A stretch of DNA of 64,000 bases, from the NCBI GenBank assembly GCA_018136815.1, contig CM030931.1:10613072-10677071 (forward strand), in the 5' to 3' direction. The stretch comes from Isochrysis galbana (Eukaryota; Haptophyta; Isochrysidales; Isochrysidaceae). Each line of letters opens with the position of its first letter. Position 1 is the stretch's first letter. The notes below the pieces were generated by a model. That model saw nothing but the letters and a program-made list of their open reading frames with translations. It had not been told where the DNA came from and ran no database searches. Shown in pieces: positions 38,800 to 49,004 of the stretch. The position numbers and the translations under genes were made by a program.

Positions 38800-40168
38800 A
38801 TGAGGGTAGCGCTATCCAACCCACTCGTTCGGCAAGAGGGGTTAGAACATCAGATGAAGAACATTCAGAATCCAAATGAACATGATTTGAATGCGATTAT
38901 GATAGATGAAAATTTCAAGAACGATGTAACTACATTGGTGCGGAGGGTGTTGTTAGTATCGCGTAAGTTGTATGAAAAAAAGATGCGAACCCCCCACGCT
39001 AGAAGGTCACGTTGACGTTATGTAAGAACACGGACCAAACCCGTTCCATCACCCTATAGACGTGTAACGAAACCTGTATTCTGCATTTACGCGGTGCGCG
39101 CTCTGCGATCGGAGCGGCAGAACTCGAGGATCGATGGGGATGTATGCCGGTTGAATCCCAAGAGTGTGTTCCACAGACGAGGTTTGGGGGTTCTCCACCC
39201 TCGACATCGGCAATGGGTCACACTGATTGGGCGGGAAAATGCTTGCAATCGGCCCATGTGCTCGATGCCATACCTCCGACAGAGGGAGGAGCGTCGGCAA
39301 GGTTTCTTCTGGACCAGGTTGTCTCCGCAGATGCTTGCGCAATTAGACGTGTAGCAGAGACTTGCGCAGTTAGACGTGTAGCAGAGGAGCCCCATCGTCT
39401 CAATCATGTGTGTGTGTGTAAAAGTGACTTTCACGAGGGGACCTCTTCGGATGGATCAACTCCCCCCAGTAGGACTGAAATCTTGTTTGTGGGACGCCTA
39501 GGTGTTTCGTGACGGGGTTTATTCAAAATTCTGAACTAACGACCTGACAGCTGACGGAGTAACATCCGCTCACTATAGTTGTGAGGCATTGGATTGACCA
39601 ACCTCAGTGTGACGTTAGCTAGTGTATTTGTGCGGTGTGACAATTGATTTGTCACATGAGTTTGAAGCTTCAAATTCTCTTCGAGAACCGGTGGTTTATT
39701 TTAAGCCTCAAGGTCTCGTCGGCGACATTCTACCCCTTCTCTTACTTTCTTTCGGTGTCATCAAACGTTCCACGACTGTCTTCCGTCTTCTCTTCATGCA
39801 TCGGTTGTAGTCTTCCGTCTTCTCTTCGTATATCGGCGGTAGCTCCACAGCGAGGTCTGCTCTCGTTGTTCCGACTTCTCTGTTTCGCATGTCTGTGCGC
39901 CGATGAGTTGCCTTGGTGCCGACGCTTGACAGTCCGCCCTGAGTGTGGTTAGTTTTCGCCCTGTTTGGTTTAGTTCGTGTGTGTCTGTGTGACGAGGGAT
40001 CTTTTTGAGTCCCTGCGTTGTAGTCTCTCGTGTCTACCTTGGACCTAAGAAGCTCTCATTCTCCTTCTCTCTCTTCCTCTAGCTCGCTAGCTAGCCTCGG
40101 CCCTACCCTCCAACGCCGCGCGTTATGAGCCTCCGAACCTCCGTCTCTCTTCTCGTCCCTCGCACTCG
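38800..40168. other. Intergenic; no recognised gene
   Basis: A 71-codon frame after the minisatellite (MRVALSNPLV at about 38800 to about 39015) has protein-like composition but no family. The rest, including 39500-40150, is AT-richer and transcript-like, with pyrimidine stretches but no defensible reading frame. Confidence 0.35.
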
Positions 40169-40330
40169 ATGGTAGAAGCTGTCAGACCCGACTTCTACTA
40201 TGACCTCTCAGACATATTCCCGCAAGCAACCACCTACGACTCCTTCACGGCCGCGTCAGCTGCCGGCTCGATCGAACGGCCCTCTGCCCACGAGCCAGTA
40301 GTCATCGCGTGTTCGACAGTCTGCCACTGA
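40169..40330 (+). pseudogene. Truncated 53-codon ORF cut by a repeat
   Basis: An ATG after a long pyrimidine-rich leader starts MVEAVRPDFYYDLSDIFPQA, and the frame ends where repeat copy E begins. It looks like the first exon or N-terminus of a host or element gene truncated by that insertion. No family recognised. Confidence 0.3.
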
Positions 40331-40490
40331 GAGAGTGGGTCAGCAGGGCTGTCTGCTCCTGGCAAGCCATCAGGCATGCCAGAAGCATGGGTGGTTCCTC
40401 CCCCATGGCAGGGGAGGAGTGGAAAGGAGGGGGGGGTTGGGGGGCTCGTGCCCCCCCATGGGCGAACTAAGTATAAACTTAGTTGCCTTG
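40331..40490 (-). repeat. GC-rich repeat, subfamily C/D/E, copy E
   Basis: Reverse-orientation partial copy: on the minus strand it begins CAACTAAGTTTATACTTAGT and TCGCCCATGGGGGGGCACGA, and ends about GACCCACTCTCTC. It lacks the distal part present in copy C. Confidence 0.75.
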
Positions 40491-40839
40491 GCTGAAGAAG
40501 AAGCGGAGGCGGAGATGCGAGCGCAGGTGCGAGGCGAAGCCGCAGGCGGAAGACGGAGGAGATGGCGGTGGCCAGACTGTGGGGCGCCAAGCAGCTGTAG
40601 TAACCTATCATCCCCTATGTTTATGATTCATTATGATTATGAGAGTGAGTGTGAGTGTGAGAGTGTGAGTGTGAGTGCCATTACTTGTTCCTTGACAATT
40701 AACAATCGCATTGACAAATACAACGTTGGCAATAATGACAACGTAGCTGTTTATGGTCTCCGGCTGTGGTTTATGATCTCCGGGCCTGAGGCTCGTTCGT
40801 GCTCGCACCCCTCCCAAGAGGCCGAAAGGAGGGGGGAAG

Positions 40840-40882
40840 GTGGTACCAAATGGAGGATGGAGGCAAGCGACCTTCATGGTGA
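40840..40882 (-). repeat. AGGTCGTTTG repeat, divergent copy c5
   Basis: On the minus strand AGGTCGCTTGCCTCCATC, then CATTTGGTACC, is recognisable as a diverged copy of the outer 45 bp of this family. No partner copy was found nearby. Confidence 0.5.
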
Positions 40883-42004
40883 AATCAACGTGTGTGCAAT
40901 AGCAATAGCAAAGACTAGGGAGGGAGGAAGGAGGGCGCTGTGCGCGAGCGCGCTAGCCAAAAACAAAGTTCATAGACGACATATTTTGGGGATATTTGGG
41001 CAGTCTCACAGGATATAAACGGGATATCGTCGCGGAATATTTGGGCACATTTTTCGGAATATTTCTGCCTGGCCTTATATGCTTCCCTGCATACAGGTCG
41101 GAAAGCGGTTGGCCAAGAGGCGCCTAGATAGGCCCTCTAGCTAACCCTAACCCTAAGTCTGGGTTTCTGGGTGCCAAACTGCCATGCTCATGTTGGAGGA
41201 GGCGAAGAATGCGAAAACAACCACTCGAGCCTCGGAGTGTAGCTCGTATTTGTATAAGCTTGTTGTACCAGGGTAGTAGCTGAGCCTTGCATTAAGAGCG
41301 CACAGCAGGGCGCGGCGTGTACACTTGGCAATATAAACACACAGCCGCTAGACAAAAAGATGAGAGCACATTGCACAAGACGGTTGTGGGTGCGCCATGC
41401 GCTATTCAAACGAGAAAGGAGGTCATTGTCGACCGATCCAGACCTTCCCACCCAAACGCGCACTGCCACAGCTTGTTATGTGTGAGGTGGGCAACCCTCA
41501 GATCAAATGAAAACCAAGACTAGTGCGTTTCTCATTATTGCGCCGGACGTATGAAAAACAACAGAATGCAGATGATGTTGCGCAGGTGTGGTCGGGTAGC
41601 ACGGTGCGGCGATGCAAGCCAAAGGAATCAAGTCAAAGGTCTGGCGAACGCACAAACAAACTTTGATGATGGTGAATTGGCAAGGTCACAGCGCATGGGC
41701 CGACTTAGCCGGGACCAACGCAGGTCTCATGCTCAGGCATGTTGCCTTTCACTTCATTATCTGTTTGTTGCGCCTGCTCGTAGGGAGAGCGAGTGGCTTG
41801 CTCAACACCAGCCCTACAGCGTGGCCTACGGAGTCGTCCCCATTGCTGATTTTAAGACATACGTGTACACGATTTCTCCGCGCAGGCGTAGAACGCATGG
41901 CTGCAGCGTTCGTGGCGCCGTTCATGGCGAGGCTTATGTTTGGCGCGCTGCATCATTCGCGTAGAATGCTTGCGGCGCTTCATTGATGGCGACTGCCTTC
42001 ACGA
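40883..42004. other. Intergenic with a short telomere-like motif
   Basis: CTAACCCTAACCCTAA occurs at about 41140-41155, two and a half units of the TTAGGG complement, too short to mark a former telomere. No gene is supported. Confidence 0.35.
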
Positions 42005-42364
42005 TCAGAGCGACAGCTCAATCATGGCCTTTGCGCGCGAGGTACCGAGACGGTACTTGGTGCCGGAGCGCGTTGTAATGACGCACCCCTCGGTTGCGGC
42101 GCACGGGGCAAGCATCTTGTTCATCCGCTCAGGCGAGCCATGCCGAGGACTCGGGCAATTTGTGATTGCAGAGCAGACTGTGGAGGTGGTGAGCATCTCT
42201 CCGTTCTTGAAGCCCGCCCTGCCAAAGACATGACCGGAGATGGTGCCATTTCGGTTCCATTTCCACAGCTGTAGGATGGGTAGCGCGCAGTGTTCGGCCT
42301 CCGCGGGCAGCACCGCCGAGAGTTGTCGTCTGAGAGGTGAGATGCGAGTGTTCAAACTCGCCAT
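42005..42364 (-). CDS. Conserved hypothetical small protein
   Basis: Single exon, 119 aa from the ATG at 42364. The core LQLWKWNRNGTISGHVFGRA, GFKNGEMLTTSTV and CVITTRSGTKYRLGTSRAKA has a regular beta-strand pattern: W-x-dG-x-I-x-G-x-V-x-G then (V/I)-x-T-x-SG-x-xYxLG. I associate that pattern with small uncharacterised proteins in algae. No signal peptide or membrane segment. The upstream region is GA-rich on the plus strand, so pyrimidine-rich in the transcript sense, as at other gene starts in the window. Composition and intact length make it a likely gene; function unknown. Confidence 0.55.
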   Translation of the reverse strand: MASLNTRISPLRRQLSAVLPAEAEHCALPILQLWKWNRNGTISGHVFGRAGFKNGEMLTTSTVCSAITNCPSPRHGSPERMNKMLAPCAATEGCVITTRSGTKYRLGTSRAKAMIELSL

Positions 42365-42399
42365 TGGAGCTGGGGGCGGGGGGGGAGGGGGGCTACGAT

Positions 42400-42905
42400 G
42401 ACGGGTCAGGGAGAGAGGAGGACGAGAGGAGAAGAGGGAAGGGGAGGGAAGGGAAGAGCAGGGTAGGGAAGGCGAGGCGAGGCGAGGGGAGAGTAGAAGG
42501 CAGTGGAGGAGAGAGAGGAGGGAGTGGCTAAGGCTGGCGGGAGCAATCTGTGCGGACGGATCCCTCGAGAGGAGAGAGGGAAAGGAGAGGAGAGAGGAGA
42601 GAGGCGGAGACAGAGAAGAGGGGGGGGGGGGCGAGGAGGAGATAACAACAGAGAATAGTAATGGGGAGAGGAGAGAAGAGACCAGACGGAGATGCCCTGT
42701 GGTGAAGTAGAGAGAGAGAAGATCATCGAGGTATATTATCTAGAGGGGGAGTGTCAAGAGAGAGAGAGAGAGACTCACAGGGAGAGGAGCAGAGAACAAG
42801 GGCAATGAGAAGGATACGAATACGTTAGATACATCCTGTTGATGAAGAAAAAGAAGGGCTGACGGGGAGGGAGCTCGGAAGAGGAGGGAGAGAGAGGGGG
42901 TATGT
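42400..42905. repeat. Polypurine (GA-rich) tract upstream of the 42.0-kb gene
   Basis: Almost pure purine runs over most of this interval, including (GA)n at about 42757-42772 and a run of about 12 G near 42620. Confidence 0.75.
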
Positions 42906-43279
42906 TAGAGAGAAAAATAATAGGGGGATACAATCACGACAAATCGACTAGTCTAGAGACTAGAGTAGGAGTACACCTAGAACAATCATACCCACTATTA
43001 TCATCTAATGACCCATGCCTGGACCGCTGCAACGAGTCACAAGTACAAGTAAGGAGCACCGATTCTCTCTCGACTCTCTCACACATAGGACATAGGGATG
43101 GAAATGGGAGAGGGACAAATCAGCAAAATCAGACCCTCTATATCCACATCTGTGCGTCTCGCATCTCATGTATCTACCTCGCGTTCCCGCGCGCGCGCGT
43201 GTGCGGAGTGCTGCTCTCCATCTCATGTCTCGTAGGTGTTGTCGAATGTCGAATCGATCGTCGATCGTCAAACGCGAGG

Positions 43280-43990
43280 TCAATCCTCAATCGTGCGGCG
43301 TGCGGCAAGTTGCAAGGCCTCTCTACGTATAGTCTGCATGTATATGGAGTAGCCACTCAACTTCCGTTTCGACCGTAGATTCCGAATGGCCATGAGGTAA
43401 TTGTCGATCTCGGCCGGCGTCACGCTCCGCCGCTCGGCAGGTCGATACCAAGCCGAAAGCACACATTCGCCGCCATCTCAACTGTGCCTCCTGCGGCGCC
43501 CAAGCTTACGGCCACTGCATCCGAGAGGGGCTGGAGGATGGGTCCATTGCTGACCCATTTCCCATCGTGCGTAGGGGGTGACCACACCTCGCCCGCCAAA
43601 CGCATGCTGCCGAAGCGCTCCGCGTCGGACTCCGCGTCGAGCACCCATGGCTGAACTTGTCTAAGCTCTGCGCCGAGACGAGCGGTGTGGAGCACTGAAA
43701 GCAGGAGGATCTCGTGTACCGTTGCCTCGGCAGCTCCAGGCTCCAGGTGAGTAGAATTTTAGCGGGTCCGCCCTGTCGCCTTCCTCAGAAATGTCGAACA
43801 ACCCTGGTGACAGTTGTTGCCGAGGAGCCTCGTGCTGGACGGCCAAGAAGTCTTCAAAGAGCCTGCGCTGCTCCGATGTCAACGAGTCCGCGAACGCGAT
43901 GCACTTGGTGACCGCCTCGGTAGATGGTACATGAGGCCCTGCGGTGGCAGCACAGCGCGCGGAGAGGGATGTGTGACAATGCTCGCCACG
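43280..43990 (-). CDS. Probable multi-exon hypothetical gene, exon structure unresolved
   Basis: Three protein-like segments lie in order on the minus strand in different frames. Segment 1 (about 43937-43750) reads VPSTEAVTKCIAFADSLTSE then QRRLFEDFLAVQHEAP. Segment 2 (about 43745-43425) reads AEATVHEILLLSVLHTARLG, VLDAESDAERFGSMRLAGEV and VAVSLGAAGGTVEMAANVCF. Segment 3 (about 43440-43280) reads RSVTPAEIDNYLMAIRNLRS and TIRREALQLAARRTIED, then a stop. Short introns or frameshifts must join them; a CCGCAG acceptor precedes segment 1. No domain recognised, and a decayed gene is equally possible. Confidence 0.35.
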
Positions 43991-44261
43991 ATTCCCGAGC
44001 GCGCGGGTGGGTAGCCAGAGGGGCTGGGAGGAAGCGCACCGATAGTGTGGATAGGGTTCTGCGCGTAGGAGCGCGTAGGCAGGCCGGTGTCATCCTCCTC
44101 CTCCTCAGGTTGGGGCGGGAAGTGATGTGGGGCAGGGCAGGGGGCCATGTGGCGTGGGCAGGTAAATGAAAAAACGGCAGAATGTGATGGCGCGAACGAC
44201 CAGTGAGGCCGTCTTCCGGTGCCCTGTGGCCATTGGGATCGAACTCTACGGGCACATATCC

Positions 44262-44465
44262 GACCGATCGCCGCCGCGCTCTCACTGGAGCGCGGCGAAG
44301 GTCGGCCTGTCAGGCGGGTCGGTCGCCATCGCTCTGCCTCGGATTCGGATTCGAGCGGGGGGAGAGGAGGGGAAATCTTCCCCCGGTCCCATGATTAAAA
44401 AAATTTGGGCCTCCCGATCTGCCAGAGTTTTTTTTACCCACCCTCCCCCACCTCTACTCTCACTC
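44262..44465 (+). repeat. Dispersed repeat family I, copy 2
   Basis: Plus-strand counterpart of 38370-38575, with matching order through a T-rich run and a CCCACCCTCCCCCACCTCTA-type end. The A/T runs differ. Confidence 0.75.
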
Positions 44466-44479
44466 AATCAAGAATCAAG

Positions 44480-44880
44480 GGCAAGGCACACATCGCAAAT
44501 CGCACGCCTTAGCCTGCGCCGCCGACTTCAGTTCCACAGCCGCTCGGTTCCGAGACCTGCTAGTGGCCACTACTAGTGGCTAGTGGCTAGTGGGTAAGAG
44601 CGCGATTCGTGCTGATTCGTCAAAACGTCGCATTCGCATTCACCATAATGGCATTCATCCTAGGTCCTAGATGATGCGATTTCCAGGCTCCTCTCTCCAA
44701 TAAGTCCTTCGCCATGCGGCAACACGCCACACTGTGAAGCCCAGGCACATCTAGGTTTAGGTTGGTAGGGTTCGTCCCTAGCGACCTAGAACCTAGGATG
44801 CATGTTCTCGTTTCGTTCGTCCTTCTGCAGCTTCTAGTTCTAGCCTGTCTGCTGCCCGTCAGGTCTAGAATCCGGAATCT
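44480..44880. other. Intergenic, nothing recognised
   Basis: Contains a short ACTAGTGGC tandem repeat at about 44566-44590 and CTAGGT-rich patches. No gene. Confidence 0.4.
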
Positions 44881-44899
44881 AGGGGTACGTCGACGTCCT

Positions 44900-45060
44900 G
44901 ATCAGGCAAGGTAGCGGGCTGCGAGCGCTTTGTCTCCTGCAGCTTGGGCCGGCCCCGTTGGGGCGTTGTGAGTAGTGACTGCAGCGCTCGGTCGAGGGGC
45001 AAGCAGCGCCGTCGCGCGCTCCATTTGCTAAACTATAGCTCGATAACAATGGTTATTTTG
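44900..45060 (-). pseudogene. 5' remnant of LINE-like ORF1
   Basis: Minus-strand sequence matches the first 35-45 codons of the ORF1 at 18046 and its AACAATGGTT-type leader, with more divergence than the 30.3-kb remnant. Confidence 0.6.
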
Positions 45061-45375
45061 AATTCAGTCATGTTCTAAATGCATCACGTTTGGCCATTCG
45101 TGTGATTGGATTGACATTTGACGTATATGTATATACTCTCATCCTCCCAATATTGCATGTAGTATTACAAAAAAGAGACTAGTTGTGTTGGCCTACATGC
45201 ATGCCAATGTACAAAAGCCCAACGGCAAGAGCCCACGTAATGAAACGATGCGCACACGAAGAGTAAACGTGCCTCTCTCGAATGACGAGATTTCGGACGG
45301 CTTCAGTTCGAGGCTCCGCATGTCCTTACACTGCTTCAGAGCTTGCCTAATCGAAGAAGCACAGGTGCGTTCAAC

Positions 45376-46431
45376 CTATCTGGCTATGATGGGCCGCTCA
45401 CGTGGAGGCCAGCCAACCTCTCTGAGCCGGTTTTCGCGTGCGACATGTAATTCCACCCCGAGACGCCTTGAGACGGCGCGCACCTTCGGTTGTAGGGCCA
45501 ATTCCCGAGCAGCAGCAAGAAGTGGGTAAGCATCTTGCGATCTTACAAGCTTGGCGATAACCTCATGTGCTCGTGCTAGACCAGCATGACCATCGCCACA
45601 CTTCACTAACTTGGAACGGTTACGAATGAGCAATGCTGCGAGGATGCGCAAGTGTAGCTCAGGTTCTTGTGACGCCCAGCAAGACTCCCACAGGCGTTTC
45701 ACCTGCTCATCGTCCTTCATTTCTCTCTTCAGCTGCAGCAGGAGAGGCTGGAATAGAAAGGGAAGCGGCCGACTGTCCCCAAGGGGGGAGGCACGGGCAA
45801 GCGCAATTGCCAGCTTAGGGTCCGCAGCATCGAGCAGATCCATCACCGCACGCGCCTGCCACCAGATCCCAGGCAAGCCGTCTTCCCAATTTATGGCGGT
45901 ATGACGAATAAATGCGTGGAATGCCCAAAACGCTTCCCCCTCCGTGGGTAGCGTGCGTAGGAAAATTGCCGCTGCATCTGACATCCCCTGGAAGTAGCCG
46001 ATGTCTGGAGCATGTATGAGATGCGCGAGTAGTACAGAACGTAGAGCGGTGGCCTCAACTGACTCGTGCATATGGCAGGTACGCGGTACATCGGCGTCGA
46101 TTACTCTTGCGTGCGACTCGTCGACAAAAGCATCCGTGTCTATCCGATCCAGTAGGGCTGCATACGCAGACTGTTGCTGTTTCACCAACGAGCTGGACTC
46201 ATCGTGCAGGAGTTCCCAGCCAACCGTGCCCAGCAGCACGGGCCAGATCCTCGTACGGAGTGTGTCACCAAGTCCGCCTCCTAATATGAGGTGCTCACAG
46301 ATCTTGGAGCGGTGATCAAGATCGCCTGAGTTCTCTAGGAACAGAGCGAGGCTGTCTAGAAGCTGCGGTGGCCCCGGCTCGACTCGCCTGTGCCTGCTCT
46401 GCGGAATGGGGCGGCTGACGCCGCCGCCCAT
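45376..46431 (-). CDS. TBC-domain Rab GTPase-activating protein
   Basis: Single exon, 351 aa from the ATG at 46431. The TBC domain spans about residues 50-300. It shows RTRIWPVLLG, the catalytic arginine finger motif as VIDADVPRT (Arg117 in IxxDxxR) and the glutamine finger as DIGYFQGM (Gln148 in YxQG), so both catalytic residues are intact. The N-terminus MGGGVSRP fits an N-myristoylation signal, which would tether the GAP to membranes. It would accelerate GTP hydrolysis by a Rab; which Rab cannot be read from sequence. Head-to-head with the SPRY gene, start codons 600 bp apart across a pyrimidine-rich region. Confidence 0.9.
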   Translation of the reverse strand: MGGGVSRPIPQSRHRRVEPGPPQLLDSLALFLENSGDLDHRSKICEHLILGGGLGDTLRTRIWPVLLGTVGWELLHDESSSLVKQQQSAYAALLDRIDTDAFVDESHARVIDADVPRTCHMHESVEATALRSVLLAHLIHAPDIGYFQGMSDAAAIFLRTLPTEGEAFWAFHAFIRHTAINWEDGLPGIWWQARAVMDLLDAADPKLAIALARASPLGDSRPLPFLFQPLLLQLKREMKDDEQVKRLWESCWASQEPELHLRILAALLIRNRSKLVKCGDGHAGLARAHEVIAKLVRSQDAYPLLAAARELALQPKVRAVSRRLGVELHVARENRLREVGWPPRERPIIAR

Positions 46432-46699
46432 ACGAACGGTCTAGCAGGAAGAAGGAACAGTGCGCTGCCCCGGCTCCGAACACGGGCAGCCGCCGCACGG
46501 CGGCGGGGGTGGGAGGGATGGTGGCGGAGCAGGCGTCGGTAGGGCCGGCGTCCGACTGTTTCACCTCTCACCCTCTGCAGTTCTGAGTGCGTACGTTGTT
46601 CTCACCTCTTGCTCCACCATGTACCATTCCCGAAATATATCTTGAATGTTCCATATTCGGACCGCACTCTCTACCTTCAATGAGAGATTTCGGAAGGTC

Positions 46700-47025
46700 T
46701 TGTTGGCCACATGATATTTTCGTCTCTCTCTCTGCTCCTCTCGTTTCCCCCCCCCTGTCACACGTTGCTCCTCACCCCGTCTGTATTCCACCCCCCCCCC
46801 TCTCCTCTCCCGTCGTGTACTCTCTCTTCTCTCCTACCTTTCTCTTTCTTTCTCCTTTCTCTCCGAAACCCTCTACCTTTTTCTTCCCACCCTAACCTCT
46901 CTTCCCTCCCTCCCTCTCTCTCTCTCTTTCTCCCTCATTTCTTCTCTATTGTAGTAAGAAAGATTACGATACTCCTCTTTGTCTTGTCACCTTCAACTCC
47001 TCTCTCTCTCTCCGCTGATAGGGCG
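46700..47025. repeat. Polypyrimidine leader region upstream of the SPRY gene
   Basis: A CT-rich stretch lies almost up to the start codon at 47032, including (CT)n at 46913-46927 and 46999-47011. It is probably part of the 5' untranslated region and promoter shared with the TBC gene. Confidence 0.65.
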
Positions 47026-47031
47026 TGCTAG

Positions 47032-47697
47032 ATGGGCAAGAAGAAGGAGGGCAAGAAGGACGCGAAGAAGGACAAGAAACCGAAAGAAGTGGACCCGGCG
47101 ACGCTGCCTCAGCCACTCAAGGAAGCCAAGGGCGCCTTCCTTCATAACGAATTCATCCTCGACGTCGACGAGGGCCGCACCGTCACCCATCTTCGCGGTG
47201 GCACTTCCGATGCTGCGCTTGGTGTCTCCGTCTTCAGTGCAGGCCGGCACGGGTGGAGAGTGGCGATTGACAAGACGAGCAACGGCTCGGCTTATGGTAT
47301 CGTCATCGGCGTAGCGGACGCCACGCCAAACGTCCGGCTCACCAACATGTTTGGCGGCGCAGCATGGGGCATTCACACCTCCAGCGCACGCTTCGTTTCC
47401 ACACTCGACTGCTATGAGCGCGGATACCTCGGCGAACCTCTTATGGCTGCTGGTTTGGATGGATCAATGGGCCTCAAGAATAGTGCACTAGGAGTTTCAG
47501 TGTGGATAGAGGTGGACATGGACCAGCGTTCGCTAAGCATTGGTGTCGACGGTGGTAGCGTCGTGAGGACGCCTGTAAGGCTTCCGGCCGCTGTGCGGCC
47601 ATGGGTTCTGCTCAGCTGGGAGGGTGATCAGGTCACGATGCAGCCACCCGAAGTATTGCCGCCGTCGACTGCTGCGAACGAGTTGTTCGACTTTTAG
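47032..47697 (+). CDS. SPRY (B30.2-like) domain protein
   Basis: Single exon, 221 aa. A lysine-rich N-terminus (GKKKEGKKDAKKDKKPKE, residues 2-19) precedes a SPRY beta-sandwich from about residue 50. The strands are seen in GWRVAIDKTSNGSAYGIVIG, AWGIHTSSARFVS, VSVWIEVDMDQRSLSIGVDG and RPWVLLSWEGDQVTM. SPRY domains are protein-interaction modules. No partner domain such as RING or SOCS is present, so the role is open. The basic tail could bind RNA or direct nuclear localisation. The ATG directly follows a long CT-rich leader. Confidence 0.82.
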   Translation: MGKKKEGKKDAKKDKKPKEVDPATLPQPLKEAKGAFLHNEFILDVDEGRTVTHLRGGTSDAALGVSVFSAGRHGWRVAIDKTSNGSAYGIVIGVADATPNVRLTNMFGGAAWGIHTSSARFVSTLDCYERGYLGEPLMAAGLDGSMGLKNSALGVSVWIEVDMDQRSLSIGVDGGSVVRTPVRLPAAVRPWVLLSWEGDQVTMQPPEVLPPSTAANELFDF

Positions 47698-48150
47698 ATG
47701 CCAACTAATTGTCGGATTATCATTTACTACTATCCCGAAGAGGATTCGGCGGCAAACAAATTGAGCCGTCCACAACACTAACCTCTAGTGGAGTAGAGTC
47801 TTGTGCCCTGCCGGAAGCGCGGCCTCGTGTCATGCGTCGCTCTGCTGGCATGGCAGGACTCACTAGATCAAAAATAAGAGTGGAATCCTAGCGTGGAATC
47901 CCTTGCCCTTGCTGTGCTTATTTCCGTTGTTTCATGGTGTGGGTGCCTGTACGAGTGCGTGAGTGCTAAAGCTCGAGCTCGAGCTCGAGCAAGCTGCCAC
48001 GTTAACACTAAAACAATCTGTTAATGGTCACACCGAGGGCATATGTAGATGAGACGGGAGAACCGGGTCTTCTCCTCGCCCTTGACTGGGAATTCTACCA
48101 CCCTAGCCATAGCCACTCCGGCTACTGACTACTAAAGCCGTCGGCCGACC
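47698..48150. other. Intergenic, with a GAGCTC palindromic repeat
   Basis: A short (GAGCTC)n tract lies at about 47970-47990. No gene. Confidence 0.45.
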
Positions 48151-48153
48151 GAG

Positions 48154-48300
48154 CACCGAGCACTTCAGAACGTTAGCCAAGGCGCTAATGAGCGAGGACG
48201 CGCGCCCCATAAGAACCATCAAGACAAACGGAGGAATGAGCTATCCTTTCACAGTAGATGGCGGCATGCCACAAGGCTGCGCGCTCTCCCCGCTCACCCA
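48154..48300 (+). pseudogene. LINE reverse-transcriptase fragment
   Basis: Reads FRTLAKALMSEDARPIRTIK, then TNGGMSYPFTVDGGMPQGCA and LSPL. The NG-x-x-x-x-F-x-V-x-GxPQG-x-x-LSP stretch is reverse-transcriptase motif 4 of non-LTR elements. Homology ends just beyond. Isolated from the 23.5-kb piece. Confidence 0.65.
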
Positions 48301-49004
48301 TCACCCGCGCGATCAATGGTCAATGGTGATGAAGACATTAACGGAGTGCCACGCTAGCACACTAAGGGCAAAGAGTTGGAAGCCCGCGTCGAATCGCAAA
48401 CTAGGACTGAGCAGTATGAACTGAGGTCGAGGTTGACATGTCATCGGGTGATGAGTGCGCATAACGTGAGTTTAGTAGATACGGCGTGGAGGGTGGTGGT
48501 GGCAGTACGGCGAGGAAGGGCGTCCAAAGCTACGAGCTACAGCCGTGGATGCCCAAAGGAGCATATACGTTCCACTAGAGCACGTTGCTCCGTACTAGAG
48601 CACCTTGCTCCGTACGTGCAGCGCAAGCCGTGGGCGGGGGTCGAAGGACGAAAAGCATGTTTAGATGCATACGCATGTGCACAAGGGCGCGCTAGCGCAG
48701 CATCGCCGCGCTCACGCTTCCAACGCCCAAGCCCTGAGCTTGGCGCCAGCCAGCTGCCCAGCTCCGGAAACATACGCATACGCATCTATTCCGCATCGCG
48801 ACACTTGCAGACGCCTCCCGAAGGGCGCACCTTGGCGCAAGCGCAACCGCAGCTCTGCACGCACGTCGTGCTCATGCAACATACACATGTACCAAATGCT
48901 TGCCATGTATGCAATCGAGATGTGACGGTACTAGTTGCGATGGCCATCCTCTTTACACAAGAGTCCGTCAACAGCACGCATGACTCCACACGGATCATGC
49001 ATCC
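48301..49004. other. Intergenic, nothing recognised
   Basis: No supported gene; a CACGTTGCTCCGTACTAGAG/CACCTTGCTCCGTACGTG short duplication at about 48580-48620. Confidence 0.4.

Noticed and set aside
41140-41155. Interstitial telomere sequence
   Set aside because: Only about two and a half TTAGGG-complement units, within chance expectation for this composition. The (TAGGGA)n at 11640 has the wrong unit.
43745-43752. Strong CAG|GTGAGT splice donor on the plus strand
   Set aside because: No plus-strand coding exon precedes it. It falls antisense within the unresolved 43.3-44.0 kb gene.
44225-44250. B-box-like GAGTTCGATCCC on the minus strand
   Set aside because: No A box at tRNA-like distance upstream.
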